DNA of 64,000 nucleotides from Caulobacter vibrioides (GTDB taxonomy: Bacteria; Pseudomonadota; Alphaproteobacteria; Caulobacterales; Caulobacteraceae). Positions 35,229 through 45,332 of this stretch are shown here, one piece after another. The translations under genes and the position numbers were made by a program. Location: contig NZ_CP023315.3 of the NCBI RefSeq assembly GCF_002310375.3, positions 3,100,001-3,164,000 on the forward strand. The letters run 5' to 3'. Numbering within the stretch: the first letter of the stretch is position 1; every line of letters begins with the position of its first letter. Under the pieces are notes generated by a model. The model was given only the letters and a program-made list of their open reading frames with translations, made no database searches and was not told where the DNA came from.

Positions 35229-35423
35229 CTACCCCGCCAGGGCCTGGCTCACCACCTGGGTCGCCTTGGTGAAGGTGCTCAGCAGCGGCGTGGCCAGCAC
35301 CTGCTTCAGCGTGAAGGCGAAGAACGCCGCCAGTCCCAGCAGCAGCGCCATCTCAAGCGCCGCGCCGCCCTTTTCCTCCTCCGCGAACACGCGAACCGGA
35401 GGCCCCTTGCCATGATAGTCCAT
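35229..35423 (-). CDS. Divergent Flp-type pilin-like small protein at the end of the cpa operon
   Basis: A 64-residue protein with a charged leader (residues 1-17, ending EEEKG), then GAALEMALLLGLAAFFAF, a single hydrophobic segment. Cleavage after EEKG would put Glu at +5, the position required by Flp prepilin peptidases; the following Tyr of true Flp pilins is Met here. The tail contains FTKA and ends QALAG, echoing the PilA tail. It lies 60 bases after cpaH on the same strand. It may be a minor pilin; this is inferred from alignment by eye. Confidence 0.65.
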   Translation of the reverse strand: MDYHGKGPPVRVFAEEEKGGAALEMALLLGLAAFFAFTLKQVLATPLLSTFTKATQVVSQALAG

Positions 35424-35483
35424 CGCACCTGTCCCAAACCGACACTGAACGGTTGAGACAGCGCAAGACCTGCGCCAGGAACT

Positions 35484-36467
35484 CTACTTGAAGGCGTCCT
35501 GCACCTTCATGATCGCCGGGCCCAGGATCATGACGAACAGCACGGGCAGGAAGAACAGGATCATCGGCACGGTCAGCTGGGCCGGCAAGGCGGCGGCCTT
35601 CTTTTCAGCGGCCGAGAGCCTCAGCTCGCGGTTCTCCTTGGCCATGACGCGCAGCGCGGTGCCCAGCGGCGTGCCGTAGCGCTCGGCCTGGATCATCGCG
35701 GTGGCCACCGACTTGATGCCGGGATGGTTGGTGCGGCGGGCGAGGTTCTCATAGGCCAGGCGCCGGTCGGGCAGGTACGACAGCTCGGCGGTCAGCAGGC
35801 TGAGCTCCTCGGCCAGCTCCATGGACGAAGCGCCCACTTCGGCCCCGACCTTCTGGATGGCCGCTTCGATCGACATGCCGCTCTCGACGCAGATCAGCAG
35901 CAGGTCCAGCGCGTCGGGGAACGCCGCCACGATCGACTCGCGGCGCTTCTGGGCGACGTTGGTGATGTAGACGTTGGGCGCGTAGTAGCCGAAGGCCAGG
36001 AACGCCACGCAGGCGCACATCTTCTGGATCGGCAGCAGGCCAAAGTCGTTGATCAGATAAAGATAGAAGGCCGCGCCCGCCGCGAAGGCGAACGGCATGG
36101 CGAACCGGAAGAAGTAGAAGGTGCTGACAGGCTTGGGCCCGCGAAAGCCGGCCTGGGCCAGCTTTTCCACCACCTTGGGATCCTCCAGCAGCCGCGACAG
36201 CTGCAGACGGTCGACGACGTTCTTGTAGAGGCCTTCGTCCTGGTGCCGCAGGCTGCCGCCGGCCGTGCCGGTGGTGCGCGTGGAGATGGACTGGCGCGAG
36301 CGGCGGCGCAGCTCCTCGCGACGGTTGGCCACCGACTTAAGGCGGCCTTCCAGGTTGTTGTCGCGCATCACCGGCGAGGCCAGGGTGATGATGGTGGCGA
36401 ACACGACCACGGCGATGAACGCCGTCAGCACGTTCGAGGGATTGGTCAGGGTCTCGACTAACGACAT
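35484..36467 (-). CDS. cpaH: Tad pilus inner-membrane platform protein (TadC)
   Basis: A 327-residue type II secretion F-domain protein. It has a first helix at about residues 13-32, a cytoplasmic section, helices at about 120-165, the T2SSF core (VAAFPDALDLLLICVESGMSIEAAI, then TPLGTALRVMAKENRELRLSAAEKKA), and a final hairpin of helices. With CpaG it forms the platform on which CpaF drives pilin assembly. It lies 13 bases after cpaG in the pilus operon. Confidence 0.95.
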   Translation of the reverse strand: MSLVETLTNPSNVLTAFIAVVVFATIITLASPVMRDNNLEGRLKSVANRREELRRRSRQSISTRTTGTAGGSLRHQDEGLYKNVVDRLQLSRLLEDPKVVEKLAQAGFRGPKPVSTFYFFRFAMPFAFAAGAAFYLYLINDFGLLPIQKMCACVAFLAFGYYAPNVYITNVAQKRRESIVAAFPDALDLLLICVESGMSIEAAIQKVGAEVGASSMELAEELSLLTAELSYLPDRRLAYENLARRTNHPGIKSVATAMIQAERYGTPLGTALRVMAKENRELRLSAAEKKAAALPAQLTVPMILFFLPVLFVMILGPAIMKVQDAFK

Positions 36468-36480
36468 TCGGCCCTCCCCC

Positions 36481-37458
36481 TCAGAACTTGAAGTTGATCA
36501 TGTTGCGCATCACGAAGATGCCGATGCTCATCCAGACGGCGCTGGCCAGCAGCATCAGGTGGCCGCGCGGGTCGGCGAACATCGGGGCCATGTAGGCCGG
36601 CGAGGTGACGCTGATCAGAGTGACGACGCCCGGCGGCAGGCAGCCGATGATGAAGGCCGAGGCGACCGCTTCGGCCGACAGGGCCTTGATCTTCTCCTTC
36701 ATCAGCTTGCGCGCGCGCAGCACGGTGGAGAGATTGCCCAGGGCCTCGGCCAGGTTGCCGCCGGTCTTCTGCTGGATGGCCAGCACGATCGAGAAGAAGC
36801 GCAGCTCGTTGGTCGGCATGCGCTCGTACATCTTCTCCAGGGCTGCATCCATCGGCACGCCCATGGCGATGTTCTCGGTCAGGGTGCGGAACTCGCCGGC
36901 CAGGGGCTCGGGACACTCCTTGCCGATGATCTTCAGACAGTCGTGGACCGGCAGGCCCGACTTGATACCGCGCACGATGATGTCGACGGCGTCGGCGAAG
37001 GCCTCGGTGAACTTGTGGGTCCGGCCCTTGGCCAGGAAGCCCAGCACCCAGCGCGGCAGGCCTGCGCCGGCCGCGAAGCCCGCGCCCAGAGCCACCAGCG
37101 GCGACTGTCCCAGCAGCAGGATGATCATGGCCACGAACAGGCCCAGCACCCCGCTGACGATCCAGAACATCTTGACGTTCTCGCCCAGGCCCGCGGCCTG
37201 CAGGCGGGCGGCGATGCTGAGCGAGGCCTTCTTCTGCTTGCGCTCCTGGTCCTTCAGCGCCTTGAGGATGGCCTGGCGGCGGGCGTCGGGCGTGTTGGCG
37301 GCGGCCTTGGCGCGGACGCTGGCCTGGCGCTCGCCGCCCTTGGCGATGATCTGAGCGCGCTTGGCGGCCTTGGTCGTATCGCTGTCGCCGCCCGCGAACG
37401 CGAAGCCGAGACCGGCGATGGTGATGAAGCCCAGGATCCCGGCCAGGACGAACAGCAT
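36481..37458 (-). CDS. cpaG: Tad pilus inner-membrane platform protein (TadB)
   Basis: A 325-residue paralogue of CpaH. It has an N-terminal helix, a basic linker rich in Lys and Arg (about 30-95), a pair of helices at about 98-135, the T2SSF domain with FADAVDIIVRGIKSGLPV and TGGNLAEALGNLSTVLRARKLMKEKIKALSAEA, and C-terminal helices. It forms the assembly platform with CpaH. The start follows the cpaF stop by 3 bases. Confidence 0.95.
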   Translation of the reverse strand: MLFVLAGILGFITIAGLGFAFAGGDSDTTKAAKRAQIIAKGGERQASVRAKAAANTPDARRQAILKALKDQERKQKKASLSIAARLQAAGLGENVKMFWIVSGVLGLFVAMIILLLGQSPLVALGAGFAAGAGLPRWVLGFLAKGRTHKFTEAFADAVDIIVRGIKSGLPVHDCLKIIGKECPEPLAGEFRTLTENIAMGVPMDAALEKMYERMPTNELRFFSIVLAIQQKTGGNLAEALGNLSTVLRARKLMKEKIKALSAEAVASAFIIGCLPPGVVTLISVTSPAYMAPMFADPRGHLMLLASAVWMSIGIFVMRNMINFKF

Positions 37459-37461
37459 CGC

Positions 37462-38970
<1,509 letters not shown>

Positions 38971-40524
38971 CTACTTCTTCTTGAACAGGCCCGAGAACAT
39001 CGAGGTCTTTTGCGCCGGCGGCGGCTCGCGCCGGCTGATCAGCCGCGCCAGGTGCTCCAGCCCCTCGGCGGCCTTGGACTTGGGCGCCACCTCGGCCAGC
39101 ATCTGACCGTTGTTGGCGGCTTGGCCGTAGGGCTTGGGATCGAAGGGCAGCACCAGCGAGGGCTGCACGCCCAGCGCCTCGCCGAAGTCCTTGACCGGGA
39201 TCTCCGGGCGACCGGGCACGCCCACCTGGTTCAAGACGAGGCGCGGCGGCGCATCGTTGGGACGCGAGCCCCGGACCAGGTCGATGATGTTCTTGGCGTT
39301 GCGCAAGCTGGCCAGATCGGGCGTGGCCACCACCACCAGCTCATCCGAACCGATCAGCACCCGGCGGCTCCAGGCGTTCCAGACGTGCGGCAGGTCCAGC
39401 ACCACGAACGGGGCCGCGCCGCGGATCTTCTGGGTGACTTCCTCGAAGGCGTCGGCGCCGAACTCGTAGTCGTCGTCAAGCGAGGCCGGGGCGGCGAACA
39501 GCGACAGGCGGTCGGCGCAGCGCACCATCATCCGGTCCATCAGCACCGGGTCCAGACGGTCGGGCTGGCTCAGGGCGTCCAGCACGCCTTGCAGCGGGTC
39601 CTGGTTGAAGTCGAGGCCGGCGGTGCCGAAGGCCAGATCCAGGTCGACCAGCACGGTCGCCGTCTGCATCTTCTCGGCCATGGCCCAGGCGAAGTTGTGC
39701 GCCAGGGTCGAGGCCCCCACCCCGCCCTTGGCGCCGACAAAGGCGATCTGGCGACCGGTGAACGGCGCGGCGGGGTCGGCGTACAGCGCGCCGACCGCGC
39801 GGATCACCTGCAGCGGCCCCAGCGGCTGGGTCAGGTATTCGCTGACGCCCCGACGCATCAGTTCGCGATAAAGGGCGATGTCGTTGGTCTGGCCCACGAC
39901 GACCACCTTGGTGCCCGGGTCACAGACCTGGGCCAGGCTGTCGAGCAGGTGCAGCAGGCGCTGGGCGCCGTCCAGGGTCTCGACCATCACCAGCGAGGGC
40001 GTGGGCTGGTTCTGGTAGTAGTCGACTGCGGCTTCCAGCCCGCCGTCGCGCACGATGGTAGCGGCGCGCGACATCCGACGGTCGGCGGCGGCCTTCTCGA
40101 TCAGGGCGGCGGTCTCGGGCCGGGCGCAGAAGGCGTGGATGGTGATGCGCGGGATCACCGCATCGCCCAGGCCGCTGTCGGCGATCGGCTCGTCATAGGC
40201 GGGCGCGGGCGCGCTGGACGCCCCGGCGGGAATGTCCAGCGACCGGTCATCATAGTCGTTGACCGAAGGGGCCGGCGCGGGGGGCTGAGCCGGTCGCGCC
40301 TGAGGCGTAGGCCGCGTAGTCGGCGGGGCGACCTGCGACGAGCGGGCCGGCGGGGCCGTGTCCTCGCGGGGCCGCGCGGGCGGGAAGTCGGCGAACGGGT
40401 CCTCGAACCCGCCCGCCGGCGTCAGCGACGGGGCGGACGAGCGCCAGGGATCGCCCGCGCCGGTGGTGAACTCGTCGGCGGCGTCGAAGCCCAGATCGAA
40501 GGGGTCGTTGTCGGTCGGCCGCAT
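38971..40524 (-). CDS. cpaE: Tad pilus localisation protein (MinD/ParA-like)
   Basis: A 517-residue protein: a disordered Pro/Ala-rich N-terminus (to about 120), a degenerate receiver-like domain (to about 270), and a MinD/ParA ATPase domain beginning QIAFVGAKGGVGASTLA, a deviant Walker A. In Caulobacter CpaE sits at the new pole and directs pilus assembly there. The start MRPTDNDPF shares one base with the cpaD stop (TAATG), which settles it against a longer upstream frame. Confidence 0.94.
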   Translation of the reverse strand: MRPTDNDPFDLGFDAADEFTTGAGDPWRSSAPSLTPAGGFEDPFADFPPARPREDTAPPARSSQVAPPTTRPTPQARPAQPPAPAPSVNDYDDRSLDIPAGASSAPAPAYDEPIADSGLGDAVIPRITIHAFCARPETAALIEKAAADRRMSRAATIVRDGGLEAAVDYYQNQPTPSLVMVETLDGAQRLLHLLDSLAQVCDPGTKVVVVGQTNDIALYRELMRRGVSEYLTQPLGPLQVIRAVGALYADPAAPFTGRQIAFVGAKGGVGASTLAHNFAWAMAEKMQTATVLVDLDLAFGTAGLDFNQDPLQGVLDALSQPDRLDPVLMDRMMVRCADRLSLFAAPASLDDDYEFGADAFEEVTQKIRGAAPFVVLDLPHVWNAWSRRVLIGSDELVVVATPDLASLRNAKNIIDLVRGSRPNDAPPRLVLNQVGVPGRPEIPVKDFGEALGVQPSLVLPFDPKPYGQAANNGQMLAEVAPKSKAAEGLEHLARLISRREPPPAQKTSMFSGLFKKK

Positions 40525-41201
40525 TACTGGATCGCCTTCGAGACGGCGCCGCTGGCCTGCGCATCCTTGGCCGAGCTGGTGATCTCGCCCTTGCGGTACT
40601 TGCCCAGCACGGTGTCGCGGCGCCCCGTATCGGCCGGGGTCATGTCGCGCGGCCGGATCAGGTCCTCGGGATTGGCGACCTGGGCGGCGATATTGGCCGC
40701 CATGGCGCAGCCGAAGTTCTCGTGCACGGTGTTGTCGCGGGTCGCCGCCAGGTTCTCCCAGCGTTGGCCGCACTTGATCGGCTGGGCCTCGTAACGGACG
40801 AAGCCGACGCGGATCGCGCCCTCCTCGGCGCTGGCTGGATCAACGCCGACGACCCGCACGCGCGAGCCGGCGCCCAGGGCGGCCAGGCGGTCGCGGATCT
40901 GGATGGCCATGCCGCCGGCGGTATGCGGCGCGGTGACCACCATCTCGCGGCCCTCAGCCTCCAGCCAGCGCGAGACCAGGGCTTCCAGGGCCGCCGACTG
41001 GTTGGCCGACAGGCCCGCGGCGTGCGGCTTCAGCAGGATCTCGTCCGGCGCGGCGTCGACCTTGATGCGGTCCATCCACTGCTGGGTCTCGGTGGCGGCC
41101 AGCTTGCTGGGCCCCTGGTCGGGCGGCGTCGAGGCGCAGGCGGCCAGGCCCAGCAGGGCGGCGCCGAAGAGGACGGTCTTGACGGGAAGGCGAAGCGTCA
41201 T
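40524..41201 (-). CDS. cpaD: Tad pilus lipoprotein CpaD
   Basis: A 225-residue envelope lipoprotein. The signal peptide ends in the lipobox LAAC (Cys21). The body carries the CpaD-family features: residues after TETQQWMDRI, the NFGCAMAANIAAQVANPEDLIRPRDMTPAD motif and paired cysteines. It is needed for the outer-membrane secretin CpaC in Tad systems. It lies 9 bases after cpaC. Confidence 0.93.
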   Translation of the reverse strand: MTLRLPVKTVLFGAALLGLAACASTPPDQGPSKLAATETQQWMDRIKVDAAPDEILLKPHAAGLSANQSAALEALVSRWLEAEGREMVVTAPHTAGGMAIQIRDRLAALGAGSRVRVVGVDPASAEEGAIRVGFVRYEAQPIKCGQRWENLAATRDNTVHENFGCAMAANIAAQVANPEDLIRPRDMTPADTGRRDTVLGKYRKGEITSSAKDAQASGAVSKAIQ

Positions 41202-41210
41202 GGCGGCGTC

Positions 41211-42866
41211 CTACTCGATCACATAACCCACGGGGCCCTGATAGGCGCGCCCCGCATTGGCGCCGGCCGGCGCCTTGACCACCTTGTTCAACCGGCCCAG
41301 CAGCACCGTGCTCATGTCGCCCGCAAAGCGCAGGCCATCGGCCGGCGTCTGCAGGTTCTGCGGCTTGGTCGGGTCGATGATGTAAGGCGTGATGATGATC
41401 ACCAGCTCGGTCTGATTGTTCAGGAAGTCACGCGACCGGAACAGCGAGCCCAGGATCGGCATGCTGGTCATGCCCGGCAGCGAGTCGATCGTTTCCTTGG
41501 TGGTCTGCTGCAGCAGGCCCGCCAGCATCAGAGAGCCGCCGGAGGGCAGCTCGACCGTGCTTTCGACGCGACGCACCGACAGGCCCGGAACGGTCAGGGC
41601 GGTGTTCGTCCCCGCGCTCAGGGTGAAGGCGCCCAGGCTGGTCAGCTCCGACACCTCGGTCGACAGCTTCAGCGAGATGCGGCCGCCCGACAGCACCACC
41701 GGCGTATAGCCAAGGCCGACGCCGTAGGGCTTGAACTCGATGGTCACCTTGCCGCTCTGGTCGCTGCCGGTCGGGACGGGGAACTCGCCGCCGACCAGGA
41801 ACTGGCCCGACTCGCCCGAGACCGCCGCCAGGTTCGGCTCGGCCAGGGTGCGCACCAGACCCACGCGCTCGAACGCCTGGATCATGCCCTTGGCCGAGTT
41901 CAGGCCCGCGCTGCCGGCGGTGTTCTGGACCGTGGCGATGTCGCTCTCGCGGTCCACCGCCGGCAGGTCGTAGGCGTCGGTGATGGGGTTATAACGCATC
42001 ACCTGCGGCTGCTTGGTGGTGTCGGCCTTGTAGCCGCCCGTGATGCCGCCCAGCAGGCTGCCATTGACGCCATAGCTGGGCGCCATGCCGAAGGTGTACT
42101 GCGTCTCGCCCAGCTGGCCGATCACCGCGTTGAGGTCGACGCCCAGCTGCTTGATGACATTGCGCTGCACCTCGACGATGCGGACCTGCAGCATCACCTG
42201 GTCCTTGCCGGCGACGCTGATCATGTTCAGCACCTTGTCCGCCGAGCCCACGAACTGGGCGGCGATCCGGGCGGCGCCCTCGGCCTCCGCGGCGCTGCGG
42301 ACCACGCCGCTCAGCACCACGCTGTCGCGGATGGGCGAGACGGTGATCTTGGCGTCGGGCATGATCTTGCCCAGGGTGGCGGCCAGTTGGTCGACGGGCT
42401 GGCTGACCCGGATGCTCAGCGACAGGATCCGGCGGCCGGCGGCGTCGAAGAAGGCCGCGTCGGTCGTGCCTTCGGCCAGGCCCACAATGTAGATGCGGCG
42501 CTTGTCGCGCAGCACCGCGTCGGCGATCTGCGGATTGGTCACCAGAAGGTCGCGGACCTCGCTGGGCAGCTCGACGATGGCCGACTTGCCCTTGGCCAGC
42601 TCCAGCGTCGCGGCGGTCTGGTCGGCGGTCATGACGATGCGGGCGACCTGATCCTCGGCGCGCATCATCACCGGCGCGGGCGGCGCGGCGGGCGCACGGG
42701 TCACGCGGGCGGGCGGGCGGTAGGTGTGCGACCCACCGAGGGGGCCATCGGCCAAGACCGGCGCGGCCGGGGCCAGCGCCAGCAGGGCGGCGGCGGAAAC
42801 CGTCAGGAAGCGACGCGAAGCGGACATGGAGGCTTTCACGGAGGAGGCTGGCGCCGGGCGGCTCAT
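41211..42866 (-). CDS. cpaC: Tad pilus outer-membrane secretin
   Basis: A 551-residue secretin forming the pilus outer-membrane channel. It has a signal peptide, a pilus-formation N-terminal domain (about 75-165) with VTNPQIADAVLRDKRRIYIVGL, a BON-like domain, and the secretin core with VGGEFPVP and the LPGMTSMPILGSLFRSRDF strand. The start is the ATG that overlaps the cpaB stop (ATGA); MSASRRF further in is an alternative that would shorten the signal region. Compare the short N-domain-only protein at 45493. Confidence 0.95.
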   Translation of the reverse strand: MSRPAPASSVKASMSASRRFLTVSAAALLALAPAAPVLADGPLGGSHTYRPPARVTRAPAAPPAPVMMRAEDQVARIVMTADQTAATLELAKGKSAIVELPSEVRDLLVTNPQIADAVLRDKRRIYIVGLAEGTTDAAFFDAAGRRILSLSIRVSQPVDQLAATLGKIMPDAKITVSPIRDSVVLSGVVRSAAEAEGAARIAAQFVGSADKVLNMISVAGKDQVMLQVRIVEVQRNVIKQLGVDLNAVIGQLGETQYTFGMAPSYGVNGSLLGGITGGYKADTTKQPQVMRYNPITDAYDLPAVDRESDIATVQNTAGSAGLNSAKGMIQAFERVGLVRTLAEPNLAAVSGESGQFLVGGEFPVPTGSDQSGKVTIEFKPYGVGLGYTPVVLSGGRISLKLSTEVSELTSLGAFTLSAGTNTALTVPGLSVRRVESTVELPSGGSLMLAGLLQQTTKETIDSLPGMTSMPILGSLFRSRDFLNNQTELVIIITPYIIDPTKPQNLQTPADGLRFAGDMSTVLLGRLNKVVKAPAGANAGRAYQGPVGYVIE

Positions 42867-43756
42867 GGGCGCACCGCCACGCTGGTGGTCTGGCCGCCGC
42901 GGTTGATGCGGACGGAGGAGTCGTCGCCGGCGACCGGGCGGGTCACGCCCGACGGGCCGCCCATGTCGGTGTAGGCGCGCAGGGCCAGGGTGATGGGGCC
43001 GCCAGCCTTGGCGCGGGCCAGGGTCTCGGCCTCGACGGGGCCGACCTCGAGGGTGGCGGTGGCCGCGACGATCGACTTGGCGTCCTTCTCGGCGGCCGTG
43101 GCCTGGTCGAGCGCCAGCACGCGGATGTTCTGCAGCACGGTCTCGGCGATCATGACCTTGCCGCCGGCGTCGCCAGCGGCCGGGGCGTCGCGGGTCGACA
43201 GCACGTCGACGCGATCGCCCGGCAGGATGAAGCCGCCGACGGCGGTGTCGGAGGTGACCGAGACCGACATGGCGCGCTTGCCGGGCGTCAGGACCACCGA
43301 GAGATAACCGCCCTCGCCGCCCCGCACGATCTTGCGGGGGGTGATGGGCTCGCCGACCAGGATCGGGTCGCGAACGATCGCGCCCTCGACCACCTTGGCC
43401 GGATCGCCGCCGATCATCTGGTCGGCGGTGGCGGCGACGGCCGCCTTGGCCGCATCGACCTTGCCGTCGGGCGTGGCGGGAGCGGCGCCGTTGGTGATGA
43501 AGGCCGCATTGATCGAATCACTGGGCCAGGCCTGCCAGCCCACATCGGCGGCGACCAGGCGCGTGCCGACGGGCAGGTCACGCTTGGCGACCAGGACCTG
43601 GGTCATCGGCTTGCCTTGCGCGGTCGGCGCGCCGGCGCCCTCGACCAGGCCGGTGGGCTTGGCCGGCTGGCCGCCCAGGGCGCGCTGCAGCACCACGGCC
43701 AGGCCGATGGCCGACACCGCGGCGATCAGGACGATCAATAGGCGAACGGGGCTCAT
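42863..43756 (-). CDS. cpaB: Tad pilus assembly protein CpaB (SAF domain)
   Basis: A 297-residue periplasmic protein with an N-terminal anchoring helix (residues 4-24). A SAF domain follows, with VLVAKRDLPVGTRLVAADVGWQ and the RDPILVGEPITPRKIV and GYLSVVLTPGKRAMSVSV segments of the RcpC/CpaB family. It stabilises the secretin in Tad systems. A 189-base gap separates it from cpaA and contains a CtrA-box-like motif, so cpaB may have its own promoter. Confidence 0.94.
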   Translation of the reverse strand: MSPVRLLIVLIAAVSAIGLAVVLQRALGGQPAKPTGLVEGAGAPTAQGKPMTQVLVAKRDLPVGTRLVAADVGWQAWPSDSINAAFITNGAAPATPDGKVDAAKAAVAATADQMIGGDPAKVVEGAIVRDPILVGEPITPRKIVRGGEGGYLSVVLTPGKRAMSVSVTSDTAVGGFILPGDRVDVLSTRDAPAAGDAGGKVMIAETVLQNIRVLALDQATAAEKDAKSIVAATATLEVGPVEAETLARAKAGGPITLALRAYTDMGGPSGVTRPVAGDDSSVRINRGGQTTSVAVRP

Positions 43757-43862
43757 GAGCAGGCTGGAACTCTAGGGTGAGCCGCACGGCCGCCGGTCCG
43801 GCGAGCGCGCACGATTCGTCAGTCAGCCTTTCTGGCCACGCCCCATGGTGGCCGCCGCATGG

Positions 43863-43877
43863 TTAACGCCTGCTAAA
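43863..43877. promoter_or_regulatory. Candidate CtrA box upstream of cpaB
   Basis: TTAA-N7-TAAA, one base off the CtrA consensus TTAA-N7-TTAA, about 107 bases before the cpaB start in the cpaA-cpaB gap. CtrA control of pilus genes is known in Caulobacter; binding here is inferred. Confidence 0.35.
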
Positions 43878-43945
43878 AGTTTTGCTCGGGACGTGGATCG
43901 ATCGCGCGACAGGCTGTCGCGCCAGGAGTCAGCTTTGAGCGTGGC

Positions 43946-44458
43946 TCAACCCAGGATTCCCCGGGCCAGGGCGCCTTGCGGGAAGGCCGCCAGGGCGCCG
44001 ATGGCGATGGCCACGCCATAGGGCAGGTCACCGCCCGTCGTCCCCAGTTTGCGCAGCCAGGCCGGACCACCCGCCACGGCCGGGGCGATCCACCCCGAGC
44101 GCAGGGCCAGGATGGCGAAGGTCAGGGCGCCGCCCGCCAGGCCCGTGTAGAGCATGAACGGCAAGACCGCCGGCCAGCCCAGCCACAGGGCGCAGACGGC
44201 GAACAGCTTGCCGTCGCCCCCGCCGATCCAGCCGGCGGCGAACATCCCCATGCCCAGCACCAGGGCGCCGAGGCCGACGGCCAGGCACAGGCCGATCTGC
44301 GACAGCGGCGCGCCGCTGACCAGGGCGGCGGGAACAAAGGCGGCGATCAGGGCCAGCGAGATCCAGTTGGGGATCGTGTAGCTGGTCAGGTCCTTCAACG
44401 CCCCGACGATGGCCAGGGCCGGAAAGACCAGCAGCAGCGGGATCTGGAGAGCCTGCAT
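43946..44458 (-). CDS. cpaA: Prepilin peptidase of the Tad pilus (A24 family)
   Basis: A 170-residue polytopic membrane aspartic peptidase that cleaves the PilA leader. The two catalytic aspartates are Asp23 in GALKDLTSYTIPN and Asp82 in the GxGD-like GGGDGKLFA. It lacks the N-methylation domain of PilD-type enzymes, as usual for Tad systems. It is downstream of both pilA copies, beyond a terminator. Confidence 0.94.
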   Translation of the reverse strand: MQALQIPLLLVFPALAIVGALKDLTSYTIPNWISLALIAAFVPAALVSGAPLSQIGLCLAVGLGALVLGMGMFAAGWIGGGDGKLFAVCALWLGWPAVLPFMLYTGLAGGALTFAILALRSGWIAPAVAGGPAWLRKLGTTGGDLPYGVAIAIGALAAFPQGALARGILG

Positions 44459-44553
44459 GGGGGCAAGACGGGCCTTGTTGCGTTCACCCCATTCTGGGGC
44501 CGCACCCGTGAAGCAATGGTTTCTTCGCGCCAGTACTCACTGTGAATTCAGAA

Positions 44554-44588
44554 CAAAGAAAAGGGCCGAGGCGGTTAGCCTCGACCCT
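44554..44588 (-). terminator. Terminator of pilA copy 1
   Basis: Stem agggccgaggc / gcctcgaccct (one mismatch) with a T-rich tail on the minus strand (TTTTCTTTGTTC). The same structure is duplicated at 44934-44968. Confidence 0.8.
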
Positions 44589-44627
44589 CTTGTTTTCGAG
44601 CGTATCGTCGAGCGTAGCGCGGGCGGC

Positions 44628-44807
44628 TTAGGTGCCCGCCGCCGTCGACACCGCCGTGCCGGCCTTCGTGAAGGCAAGGTCCAGCTTGGTCCCGAGGGTC
44701 GTGACGGCGGTCACGATGACCACGGCGATCAGGGCGACGATCAGGCCGTATTCGATGGCGGTGGCGCCGGATTCGTCTTGGGCGAAGGCTTTGAGCAGGC
44801 GCGTCAT
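44628..44807 (-). CDS. pilA: Flp-type major pilin, copy 1 (downstream)
   Basis: A 59-residue prepilin, the length of Caulobacter PilA. The leader MTRLLKAFAQDESG is cut after Gly before ATAIEYGLIVALIAVVIVTA, with Glu at +5 and Tyr at +6. The mature part (45 residues) differs from copy 2 by a single residue, Asp for Asn in TKLDLAF; the leader differs more. It forms the polar pilus filament used for surface sensing, DNA uptake and phage attachment. Its own terminator follows and a CtrA-like box precedes it by 76 bases. Confidence 0.96.
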   Translation of the reverse strand: MTRLLKAFAQDESGATAIEYGLIVALIAVVIVTAVTTLGTKLDLAFTKAGTAVSTAAGT

Positions 44808-44882
44808 AGGAACGCTCTCCAAGGTTGAAGTCACAACCTGAAATGTACTTTCGGGCCATGAAGTCTTGGTGAGACTTTGTGG

Positions 44883-44897
44883 TTAAACCACAGTAAC
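44883..44897. promoter_or_regulatory. Candidate CtrA box of pilA copy 1
   Basis: TTAA-N7-TAAC, close to TTAA-N7-TTAA, 76 bases before the pilA copy 1 start and downstream of the copy 2 terminator, so it would serve copy 1 alone. Confidence 0.45.
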
Positions 44898-44933
44898 GCC
44901 TGAGCGTCGGCCGCGTCTTCGCAGGGTTCGGAA

Positions 44934-44968
44934 CAAAGAAAAGGGCCGAGGCGGTTAGCCTCGACCCT
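44934..44968 (-). terminator. Terminator of pilA copy 2
   Basis: The same stem, loop and T-rich tail as at 44554-44588, nearly base for base, showing that the duplication included the terminator. Confidence 0.8.
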
Positions 44969-44995
44969 CTTCTTTTCGAGCGTGGCGCGGGTGGC

Positions 44996-45175
44996 TTAGG
45001 TGCCAGCCGCCGTCGACACCGCCGTACCGGCCTTCGTGAAGGCGAGGTTCAGCTTGGTGCCGAGGGTCGTGACAGCGGTCACGATGACCACGGCGATCAG
45101 GGCGACGATCAGGCCATATTCGATGGCCGTGGCGCCGGATTCATCCTTCAGGAAGCGAGTGACGAACTTGGTCAT
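44996..45175 (-). CDS. pilA: Flp-type major pilin, copy 2 (upstream)
   Basis: A 59-residue prepilin read directly from the minus strand. The leader MTKFVTRFLKDESG closely matches my memory of C. crescentus PilA; the mature sequence begins ATAIEYGLIVALIAVV and ends AVSTAAGT. It differs from copy 1 in the leader and in one mature residue (TKLNLAF). The start is preceded by TTTAGGAGA. It is the first gene downstream of the AT-rich promoter interval, so I take it as the ancestral copy. Confidence 0.95.
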   Translation of the reverse strand: MTKFVTRFLKDESGATAIEYGLIVALIAVVIVTAVTTLGTKLNLAFTKAGTAVSTAAGT

Positions 45176-45270
45176 GACTTGGTCTCCTAAACCAGAGCTA
45201 GTTGATTTGAGGCTCTCAAGCCGTTCGACTTGCTCACCCCCGAAAACACGATCAATTTCGCCGACTGCAC

Positions 45271-45285
45271 TTAATGGCCAGTAAA
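45271..45285. promoter_or_regulatory. Candidate CtrA box of pilA copy 2 (proximal)
   Basis: TTAA-N7-TAAA, about 96 bases before the pilA copy 2 start, one base off the CtrA consensus. Confidence 0.4.
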
Positions 45286-45332
45286 CAGCGAATAGTTTCC
45301 GGCGATTTTATTTTGGTTTATTTGTATTTACC

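Noticed and set aside
45176..45330. A sigma-54 promoter (TGGC-N-GC) for pilA copy 2
   Set aside because: The best match, TGGCCATTAAGTGC, has one base too few between GG and GC, and it overlaps the candidate CtrA box instead.
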